Source of the DNA: Pseudomonas helleri
GTDB lineage: Bacteria > Pseudomonadota > Gammaproteobacteria > Pseudomonadales > Pseudomonadaceae
Length of the DNA: 64,000 nt
NCBI RefSeq assembly: GCF_001043025.1
Contig: NZ_JYLD01000013.1
Location: 1 to 64,000 of the forward strand
Reading direction: 5' to 3'
The number at the start of each line of letters is the position of its first letter. Position 1 is the stretch's first letter. The translations under genes were made by a program, and so were the position numbers. The notes beneath the pieces were generated by a model, which had not been told where the DNA came from, ran no database searches, and was given only the letters and a program-made list of their open reading frames with translations. Below, in pieces: positions 37,023 through 43,645 of this stretch.

Positions 37023-37814
37023 ATGAGTTCTCTGGAAGACTCGCCACTCTTCATTACCGCCTTGTCCAAAGGTCTGTCTTTGCTGACCGCCTTTCGCGCC
37101 GGGCGCCCAAGCATGAGCCTGATTGAACTGGCAGAAGCGACAGGGCTGAACAAAAGCGCCGTGCAGCGTTCGGCGTTCACCCTTGAGGCGCTGGGCTATC
37201 TGTACAAGGATCCGGTCACCAAGCGCTTTCGCCTGGCCCCCAAATCCCTTGATCTGGGCACCGGTTACCTGCAAACCAGTGAGCTGATCGAACGCGCCAA
37301 CCCGTACCTGCATGAACTGAACCGGGATGTCGAAGAGAGCTGCAACCTGCTGGAACCCTGCGGCCTGGACATGCTCTACGTAGCGCGTTTTCCCAGCCAC
37401 AAACAGATTGCCATTCACATCCCGCTGGGTCGCCACCTGCCCATGTACTGCACCTCGGCAGGCCGGGCTTATCTGGCGGCGCTGCCGGAGCACGAGGCTG
37501 ACGCGATCCTGGTCGCCTCCGAACGCAAGGGCTACACCCCCAACACGGTCACCGACCTTGATCAACTGCGCGCCATCGTCGCTGAGGCCCGTCACGACGG
37601 CTACGCCTACGCCCTCGAAGAGTATTACGCCGGGGATATCAGCGTGGCCGCGGCGGTGGTCAATGCCGATGGTTACCCGCTGGGGGCCGTGAACATTTCG
37701 GTGCCGTTCAGCCGCTGGAACCTGGACGACGCCCGTAAACAACTGGCCCCCAAAGTGATCAACACCGCCCGGTCCATCGCCAGCGCGACACGCAGTTTGC
37801 GCCCGGCGGGCTAA
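37023..37814 (+). CDS. IclR-family transcriptional regulator
   Basis: A 263-residue regulator. The N-terminal winged helix is seen in LSLLTAFRAGRPSMSLIELA and NKSAVQRSAFTLEALGYL; the C-terminal effector domain has LHELNRDVEESCNLLEP, ARFPSHKQ and STYCTSAGRA-like MYCTSAGRAYLAAL. It follows the oxidase genes by about 80 bases with an AAGGAAACA site. It sits in the middle of the island on the same strand and most likely controls both halves; the inducer would be the substrate or a product. Confidence 0.92.
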   Translation: MSSLEDSPLFITALSKGLSLLTAFRAGRPSMSLIELAEATGLNKSAVQRSAFTLEALGYLYKDPVTKRFRLAPKSLDLGTGYLQTSELIERANPYLHELNRDVEESCNLLEPCGLDMLYVARFPSHKQIAIHIPLGRHLPMYCTSAGRAYLAALPEHEADAILVASERKGYTPNTVTDLDQLRAIVAEARHDGYAYALEEYYAGDISVAAAVVNADGYPLGAVNISVPFSRWNLDDARKQLAPKVINTARSIASATRSLRPAG

Positions 37815-37850
37815 CCCCCAGGGCAATCCTTTTACCTGACACGCACTGCT

Positions 37851-37865
37851 GCGGGCCTGGCCCGC
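37851..37865 (+). promoter_or_regulatory. Hairpin between IclR gene and dehydrogenase gene
   Basis: GCGGGCC-T-GGCCCGC is a perfect seven-base inverted repeat in the roughly 100-base gap. It might be a weak terminator or a regulator site; nothing in the sequence decides between them. Confidence 0.4.
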
Positions 37866-37917
37866 GGTATAGGTGCCGCTTTGCCCGGCTTTAGGGCCCA
37901 ACTACAAGGAGACAGCG

Positions 37918-38952
37918 ATGAGTCAAACCATGAAGGCTGCCGTATTGCACGCCGTGGGTGAGCCACTGCGGATCGAACAGGTGACAATCCCGACCCCGGG
38001 GCCCGGTGAAATCCTGATTCGCATCGTCGCCTGTGGCGTCTGCCACAGCGACCTGCATGCCATGGACGGTGACTGGTCGGATTTGCCCACCTTGCCGCTG
38101 ATCCCGGGCCATGAAATCACCGGCCATGTCGCCGCCCACGGCGCCGGCGTGACTGAGCCCGCCATCGGCACAGCGGTCGGCATGCCGTGGATGTATAGCG
38201 CCTGCGGCACCTGCGAGTTTTGCCTGGGCGGCATGGAAACCATCTGTGAGCAGCGGGAATCCACGGGCTACAGCAAGCAGGGCGGATATGCCGAATACAT
38301 GATTGCCCCGGCGGCATTCGTCGCCAGCATCCCCTCCGGTGCCGACCTGTACGCCCTGGCGCCGATTCTGTGCGCGGGTGTCACCACTTATCGCGGCCTG
38401 ATGCGCTCGCGGGCCCGGCCGGGGCAATGGGTGGCTGTCATGGGCATCGGTGGCCTGGGCCACGTTGCTGTGCAGTACGCCATCGCCATGGGCTTGCGTG
38501 TGGCGGCCATTGATGTGTCGGCCGACAAGCTCGAACTGGCCCGCAGTTATGGCGCCGAGTGCTTGATCAATGCCCTCGACAATCCGGTGGCAAGCCTCAA
38601 GCAACAGATCCCCGGTGGCGTGCACGCGGTATTGGTGACCGCCACGGCCAATGCCGCTTTTGAGCAGTCGATCAAGATGCTGCGCCCCGGTGGTACAGCG
38701 GTGTTTATCGGCTTGCCAGGCGGCGATGCCGACACGGTTCGCGCTTCCATTTCCAGCATCAGCGGCTGGGAGCTGTCGATCACCGGCTCCAATATCGGCA
38801 CCCGCCAGGATCTTAACGAGGCGGTGGCGTTTGCCGCCCGTGGCCAGGTCAAGGCACAGATCAGCCTTGAACGCCTGGAAGATATCAACGACATCTTTGA
38901 ACGCATGCGCCGGGGCCAACTGGTCGGGCGCACGGTCCTGAAAATCGCCTGA
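37918..38952 (+). CDS. Zinc-dependent alcohol dehydrogenase (AdhA-like)
   Basis: A 344-residue medium-chain dehydrogenase. The catalytic zinc ligands are in ACGVCHSDLH (Cys39 region) and PGHE (His65, Glu66); the structural zinc site has Cys96, Cys99, Cys102 and Cys110. The NAD motif is GIGGLGHVAVQYA, with an acidic residue later in AIDVSADK suggesting NAD preference. The ATG at 37918 follows AAGGAGACA. It would interconvert an alcohol and an aldehyde; within the island this may be an amino alcohol, or it may remove a toxic aldehyde. Confidence 0.92.
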   Translation: MSQTMKAAVLHAVGEPLRIEQVTIPTPGPGEILIRIVACGVCHSDLHAMDGDWSDLPTLPLIPGHEITGHVAAHGAGVTEPAIGTAVGMPWMYSACGTCEFCLGGMETICEQRESTGYSKQGGYAEYMIAPAAFVASIPSGADLYALAPILCAGVTTYRGLMRSRARPGQWVAVMGIGGLGHVAVQYAIAMGLRVAAIDVSADKLELARSYGAECLINALDNPVASLKQQIPGGVHAVLVTATANAAFEQSIKMLRPGGTAVFIGLPGGDADTVRASISSISGWELSITGSNIGTRQDLNEAVAFAARGQVKAQISLERLEDINDIFERMRRGQLVGRTVLKIA

Positions 38953-38986
38953 CCTGAACCTTTAATCCTCAACAGGAGTTAGCACC

Positions 38987-39346
38987 ATGACCATTACTCG
39001 CCTGCAACCCAATCCGGGCTTGCTCAGCCATGCGCTGGTACACAACGGCATTGTCTACATCACCGGCCAGGTCCCGGCCGATCGCACTCAAGACGTCGCC
39101 GGGCAAACCGCGCAAGTTCTGGCGCGGATCGACGCCTTGCTCGCCGAAGCCGGCTCGGACAAGTCACACATTCTGTTCGCACAGATCTGGCTCAAGCATG
39201 CCGTGCAGGATTTTGCCGCCATGAACGCCGTCTGGCGTGAGTGGATTCCGCAGGATGCATTGCCGGCACGCGCCACCGTCGAGGCCAATATGGCTGCCGA
39301 CAACATTTTGGTTGAAATCGCCTTGCAGGCAGCCGTCAAGGCCTGA
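38987..39346 (+). CDS. RidA-family protein
   Basis: A 119-residue protein of the RidA (YjgF/YER057c/UK114) family. The conserved Arg lies in PARATVEANMA near the C-terminal end, and the N-terminal part HALVHNGIVYITGQVPAD is typical. RidA proteins hydrolyse reactive enamine or imine intermediates to keto acids and ammonia. Its place among amine and imine-forming oxidases fits that role. It is 34 bases after the alcohol dehydrogenase gene, with AGGAG before the ATG. Confidence 0.92.
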   Translation: MTITRLQPNPGLLSHALVHNGIVYITGQVPADRTQDVAGQTAQVLARIDALLAEAGSDKSHILFAQIWLKHAVQDFAAMNAVWREWIPQDALPARATVEANMAADNILVEIALQAAVKA

Positions 39347-39359
39347 GCCATTTAATACG

Positions 39360-39384
39360 GCCGGGCAAGGGCTGCTTGCCCGGC
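39360..39384 (+). promoter_or_regulatory. Intra-operon hairpin before mmsA-like gene
   Basis: GCCGGGCAAG and CTTGCCCGGC form an exact ten-base stem with five-base loop, ending 14 bases before the next ATG. It may tune relative mRNA stability within the operon. Confidence 0.55.
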
Positions 39385-39398
39385 ATGGGAGAGTCGTA

Positions 39399-40898
39399 AT
39401 GGGCAGTATCGTTCCTCATTTGATCAACGGTGTGCGGGTCCAGGGCACTGGCCGCACCGCCGACGTTTACAACCCGTCCACGGGCGCGGTGAGCAAGCAA
39501 GTGGCCCTGGCCGACGCGGCAACCTTGCAGCAGGCCATCGAGGCCGCCAAGGCGGCGTTTCCGGCCTGGCGCAACACGCCACCGGCCAAACGCGCGCAGG
39601 TCATGTACCGCTTCAAGCAGTTGCTTGAGGAGCACGAAGCGGCGATTGCCCTGATGATCAGCGAAGAGCACGGCAAAACCCTCGAAGACGCGGCGGGTGA
39701 ACTCAAACGCGGGATTGAAAACGTCGAATTCGCCTGTGGCGCGCCGCAACTGCTAAAGGGGGATTACAGCCGCAATGTTGGCCCCGGCATCGATGCCTGG
39801 AGCGACCTGCAACCGCTTGGGGTGGTGGCGGGCATTACGCCGTTCAACTTCCCGGCCATGGTGCCGTTGTGGATGTACCCGCTGGCGATCGTCTGCGGGA
39901 ACTGCTTCATCCTCAAACCCTCGGAGCGCGATCCGAGTTCGACCTTGTATATCGCTGAATTGCTGATTCAGGCGGGCTTGCCCAACGGCGTGTTAAGCGT
40001 GGTGCATGGCGACAAGGATGCGGTAGATGGCCTGATCGAGTCTGTGCATGTCAAAGCCCTGAGTTTTGTCGGTTCCACGCCGATTGCGCAATACATCTAT
40101 AGCGAGGGCACCAAGCGCGGCAAACGTGTACAGGCATTGGGCGGGGCAAAAAACCATTGCGTGGTGATGCCCGACGCGGATCTGGACAATACCGTCGGCG
40201 CCTTGATGGGCGCAGCCTATGGCTCTTGCGGTGAGCGCTGCATGGCCCTGTCGGTGGCGGTGTGTGTGGGCGATGCGGTTGCCGATGCGCTGGTAGCAAA
40301 ACTGCTGCCGCAAATCCGTGGACTGAAAATTGGTGCGGGCACTTCCAGCGGCCTCGACATGGGGCCGTTGGTCACCGCTGCGGCGCGGGACAAGGTCAAG
40401 GGCTACATTGATGCGGGCGTTGCCCAAGGTGCTGAGCTGGTGGTGGATGGCCGTGACTTGCAGGTGCAAGGGCATGAAAACGGCTTCTTTGTCGGCGGTA
40501 CGCTGTTCGACCGGGTGACCGCGCAGATGAGCATCTATACCGATGAAATCTTCGGCCCGGTATTGTGTATCGTCCGCGTGGGCAGCCTCGAAGCCTCCAT
40601 GCAACTGATCAATGAACACGAATACGGTAACGGCACGTGCATCTTCACCCGCGACGGTGAAGCGGCCCGGTTGTTCTGCGATGAAATCGAAGTGGGCATG
40701 GTCGGGGTTAACGTCCCGCTGCCCGTGCCAGTGAGCTACCACAGCTTTGGCGGCTGGAAGCGCTCACTGTTTGGCGATCTGCACGCCTATGGCCCGGACG
40801 GGGTACGTTTCTACACCCGGAAAAAAGCCATTACCCAACGTTGGCCGCGCCGTGCCAGCCACGAAGCGGCGCAGTTTGCCTTCCCCAGTAACCATTGA
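39399..40898 (+). CDS. mmsA: CoA-acylating (methyl)malonate-semialdehyde dehydrogenase
   Basis: A 499-residue aldehyde dehydrogenase of the MmsA/IolA group. The ATG at 39399 gives the usual length. Marks include NFPAMVPLWMYPLAI, the SVGSTP-like segment FVGSTPIAQYIY and the catalytic Cys in SCGERCMALSVAV, which differs from ordinary aldehyde dehydrogenases and fits the CoA-acylating group. The C-terminal GGWKRSLFGDLHAYGPDGV is typical. The enzyme turns malonate or methylmalonate semialdehyde into acetyl-CoA or propionyl-CoA with release of CO2. In this island it should be the exit to central metabolism. Confidence 0.92.
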   Translation: MGSIVPHLINGVRVQGTGRTADVYNPSTGAVSKQVALADAATLQQAIEAAKAAFPAWRNTPPAKRAQVMYRFKQLLEEHEAAIALMISEEHGKTLEDAAGELKRGIENVEFACGAPQLLKGDYSRNVGPGIDAWSDLQPLGVVAGITPFNFPAMVPLWMYPLAIVCGNCFILKPSERDPSSTLYIAELLIQAGLPNGVLSVVHGDKDAVDGLIESVHVKALSFVGSTPIAQYIYSEGTKRGKRVQALGGAKNHCVVMPDADLDNTVGALMGAAYGSCGERCMALSVAVCVGDAVADALVAKLLPQIRGLKIGAGTSSGLDMGPLVTAAARDKVKGYIDAGVAQGAELVVDGRDLQVQGHENGFFVGGTLFDRVTAQMSIYTDEIFGPVLCIVRVGSLEASMQLINEHEYGNGTCIFTRDGEAARLFCDEIEVGMVGVNVPLPVPVSYHSFGGWKRSLFGDLHAYGPDGVRFYTRKKAITQRWPRRASHEAAQFAFPSNH

Positions 40899-40912
40899 GC
40901 CGAGTGAACACA

Positions 40913-42340
40913 ATGAACAATGCACTGAAGTTTTATATCGAGGGCCAATGGCTTGAGGCCGAGTCTGGAGAGACGCTTGAGGTGGTTGATCCCTCAACCG
41001 AACAGGCCTTTATCAAGATCGCCGTGGGCAATGCCGAGGATGTGAACAAAGCTGTGGCAGCGGCCCGCAGGGCTTTCCCGGCGTTTTCGGTGACCAGCGT
41101 GGGTGAGCGTCTGGCACTGCTGGAAGAGATTTTGCGGGTCTACAACCTGCGCTATGACGACCTGGTCCAGGCCGTCAGCCAGGAAATGGGCGCGCCGCTG
41201 CATTTTGCCCGCGACGCGCAGGTCTGGAGCGGTCGTGCGCACCTTGAATCGACCATCAGCGCGCTGAAGTCGTTCACGTTCAGCGAACAGCACGGCACCA
41301 CCCGTGTGGTGCGTGAAGCCATCGGCGTGTGTGCGTTGATCACGCCGTGGAACTGGCCGCTCAACCAAATCGTCTGCAAAGTCGCGCCGGCCATTGCCGC
41401 GGGTTGCACCGTGGTGCTCAAGCCGAGTGAAATCGCACCGTTGACCGGCATCATCTTTGCCGAAATTTTGCATGAAGCGGGCGTGCCGGCCGGGGTCTTC
41501 AACCTGGTCAATGGCACCGGGCCGGACGTCGGCCAACCCATGAGCAGCCATCCGCAGGTCGACATGGTTTCGTTCACCGGCTCTACGCGTGCAGGCATCA
41601 TGGTCGCCAAGTCGGCAGCCGATACGGTCAAGCGTGTGGCTCAGGAACTGGGCGGCAAGTCGGCGAATATCCTGCTGGAAGACGCTGACTTTGAGGTCGC
41701 TGTTGCCAAGGGCGTGCAGGGCTGTTTCTCCAACTCGGGGCAATCATGCGACGCGCCGACGCGCATGCTGGTCCCGGCGGCGCAGCATGCCCGGGCGCTG
41801 GAAATTGCCAAACGTACAGCGCAGCAACTGGTCACCGGCAGCCCGCGTGATGCCAACACCAACCTGGGCCCGGTGATCAGCGCGGCGCAGTTCGACAAGA
41901 TTCAGGGTTTGATCCAGGCCGGGATCGAGGAGGGCGCCACCCTGGTGACGGGTGGCCTGGGCCGTCCGGAAGGGTTGGACAAGGGCTATTACGTGCGTCC
42001 CACGGTGTTCGGTAACGTACAGCCGAGCATGACCATTGCCCGCGAAGAGATATTCGGGCCGGTGCTGTCGATTCTGCCTTACGACAGCGAAGAGCAAGCC
42101 ATCGAAATCGCCAACGATACCGTTTACGGCCTGGCCGCCTATGTGCAATCCACCCATCTAGAACACGCGCGCACCGTGGCCGGGCGCATGCGTGCCGGTT
42201 CTGTGTACCTGAACTACCCGGACTGGGACACCTTTGCGCCGTTTGGTGGCTACAAACAGTCGGGTAATGGCCGCGAATATGCGGGCTGGGGCATCCACGA
42301 CTTCCTGGAAATCAAGGGCGTGGTGGGCTGGGGCAACTAA
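40913..42340 (+). CDS. NAD(P)-dependent aldehyde dehydrogenase
   Basis: A 475-residue aldehyde dehydrogenase. Motifs visible are TPWNWPLNQIVCKVAPAIAA, the Gly-rich FTGSTRAG, the catalytic Glu in QELGGKSANILL and the catalytic Cys in SNSGQSCDAPTRML. The end GNGREYAGWGIHDFLE is usual. It would oxidise an aldehyde (perhaps an aminoaldehyde made by the amine oxidase) to the acid. It starts 14 bases after the mmsA-like stop and is the last gene of the island, followed by a strong palindrome. Confidence 0.92.
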   Translation: MNNALKFYIEGQWLEAESGETLEVVDPSTEQAFIKIAVGNAEDVNKAVAAARRAFPAFSVTSVGERLALLEEILRVYNLRYDDLVQAVSQEMGAPLHFARDAQVWSGRAHLESTISALKSFTFSEQHGTTRVVREAIGVCALITPWNWPLNQIVCKVAPAIAAGCTVVLKPSEIAPLTGIIFAEILHEAGVPAGVFNLVNGTGPDVGQPMSSHPQVDMVSFTGSTRAGIMVAKSAADTVKRVAQELGGKSANILLEDADFEVAVAKGVQGCFSNSGQSCDAPTRMLVPAAQHARALEIAKRTAQQLVTGSPRDANTNLGPVISAAQFDKIQGLIQAGIEEGATLVTGGLGRPEGLDKGYYVRPTVFGNVQPSMTIAREEIFGPVLSILPYDSEEQAIEIANDTVYGLAAYVQSTHLEHARTVAGRMRAGSVYLNYPDWDTFAPFGGYKQSGNGREYAGWGIHDFLEIKGVVGWGN

Positions 42341-42357
42341 GCACTTGGCTTAACCCG

Positions 42358-42383
42358 GTGGGAGCGGGCAAGCCCGCTCCCAC
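42358..42383. terminator. Perfect REP-type hairpin at the end of the catabolic island
   Basis: GTGGGAGCGGGC (42358-42369) and GCCCGCTCCCAC (42372-42383) are exact reverse complements over a two-base loop. This GTGGGAGCGGGC type is a common Pseudomonas intergenic palindrome. It lies between the convergent aldehyde dehydrogenase and GST genes, so a bidirectional terminator role is plausible. Confidence 0.75.
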
Positions 42384-42439
42384 ATCAAGGTGCCACTTGA
42401 TACATGGACAGGAACTGATGCTATTCATGCCTTGCTGGT

Positions 42440-43063
42440 TCATGGCGTGCCATTTCTTCCGTGCAGGAGGTAGCTCGGTCGCTGACTCAAACGTTCGTAA
42501 TAGTCGCTGACGGCCGGGAGGTCCGGGTGTGCAAGCGGCGTTTCGAACCAACGATTAACCGACAGGCCGATGGGGATGTCTGCAAGGGAAAATTCGTTGC
42601 CTGCAACGTAGGCCCCGGTTGATTCAAGCTGCCTGTTGAGAATCTCCATGTGCCTGGACCAGTCATTGCACGCGGCAGCCAGCGCCAGGCTGTCCTGATG
42701 CTCTGGCGAGTGCCTGACCAGTGACATAAAGGCATAACTCCACGATTTGTTGAGATCCGACGCTTGCCAATCGATCCATTGGTCCACGCGGGCTCTGGCT
42801 TTCGCTTCGTGGGGGTAAAGGTTGCTGGCATTGTAGCGGGTAGCCAGGTAGCGAATGATCGAGTTTGATTCCCACAGAATGAAATCGCCATCCTGAATGA
42901 CCGGCACCATGGCATTGGGGTTCAGTGCCAAAAACTCAGGGGTGCGCGTCGATTTGAAGCCAGCGCCCCAATCCTCCCGTTCAAAGGGTATTTCCATCTC
43001 GGCGCAGGCCCAGAGTACTTTGCGTACATTGATCGATGATGCCCTACCCATTATGCGTATCAT
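42440..43063 (-). CDS. Glutathione S-transferase-like protein
   Basis: A 207-residue cytosolic GST. The thioredoxin-fold N-terminal domain has NVRKVLWACAEMEIPFERED, the cis-Pro segment NAMVPVIQDGDFILWESNSI with the glutathione-binding Glu-Ser pair, and the helical C-terminal half contains EFSLADIPIGLSVNRW. The ATG at 43063 follows GAGAAGGG; an upstream in-frame ATG has no family-like sequence. It faces the island's last gene. Substrate unknown; general detoxification is the usual role. Confidence 0.9.
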   Translation of the reverse strand: MIRIMGRASSINVRKVLWACAEMEIPFEREDWGAGFKSTRTPEFLALNPNAMVPVIQDGDFILWESNSIIRYLATRYNASNLYPHEAKARARVDQWIDWQASDLNKSWSYAFMSLVRHSPEHQDSLALAAACNDWSRHMEILNRQLESTGAYVAGNEFSLADIPIGLSVNRWFETPLAHPDLPAVSDYYERLSQRPSYLLHGRNGTP

Positions 43064-43193
43064 TCCAGGCCCTTCTCGTTGGAGGCTATTGGTGTCGACA
43101 CTTCGGTATATTCCACATTGGCCCGATTGCTTCAAGCCAAATCACTGTGGTTGGGGGGATTGATACGAAACCCGGGTTCACTCTTTTCAAACA

Positions 43194-43475
43194 TAAAATA
43201 AATGATTGATTCCTAAGGCCCTGTAGGAGCGAGCTTGCTCGCGATCTTTTGAACTTGATCTGGCTTGTGACCTTGATCTAAGAGGCCCCGTTAAACCACG
43301 CTGGCCGATCGCAGGTGTTGCGCAGTTGCTAAGCCGCAGCAATGGATATGTACCCAAGAATACCGAGGTGGATGGTTTCACGGCTGCACGCAGCCGATCG
43401 CAGCCTTCGTACCTCGTCAGCGACTACAGTGTCCTGTTTGCTGCGCGACAGCGCGGCGTCGTAGACGGGGCGGCA
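43194..43475. repeat. Dispersed mosaic repeat, copy C (longest form)
   Basis: It starts AAAATAAATGATTGATTCC and ends GACGGGGCGGC, matching copy B at 15463-15656 over its length except for 89 additional bases between two direct GCCGATCGCAG boxes at 43304-43314 and 43393-43403. The additional segment ends in a GGCTGCACGCAGCC palindrome. Confidence 0.8.
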
Positions 43476-43484
43476 ACTCCTATC

Positions 43485-43625
43485 AAACACAAAATAAGTG
43501 ATTGATTAAAAGGTCCTGTAGGAGCGAGCTTGTTTCGCGATCTTTTGATCTTTGCCGCCAGGCTCTACGGCTGCTGCGCAGCCGGACGTAGCCTCGCAAG
43601 GCTCGTCAACTGCTACAAGAACCAG
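43485..43625. repeat. Dispersed mosaic repeat, copy D
   Basis: It starts ACACAAAATAAGTGATTGAT, continues with the GTAGGAGCGAGCTTGTTTCG arm seen in copies A-C, then runs into a different tail, GCTGCTGCGCAGCC and TAGCCTCGCAAGGCTCGTC. It directly follows copy C, so the two are in tandem. Confidence 0.75.
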
Positions 43626-43645
43626 GCAACCAATTCCCACGGTGT

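Larger units (their letters stand above)
43064..43645. other. 582-base gap filled mainly by dispersed repeats
   Basis: No convincing gene is present between the GST start and the receptor end. From about 43194 to 43640 the gap is made almost wholly of repeat copies C and D described separately. The first 130 bases should hold the GST promoter. Confidence 0.7.

Noticed and set aside
37891..38919. A 342-codon minus-strand frame
   Set aside because: Opposite the zinc alcohol dehydrogenase, whose zinc ligands and NAD motif are unambiguous.
43194..43625. Possible CRISPR-like array because repeats recur in tandem
   Set aside because: Only two tandem units, of unequal length, with no regular spacers; the units also occur at distant sites.
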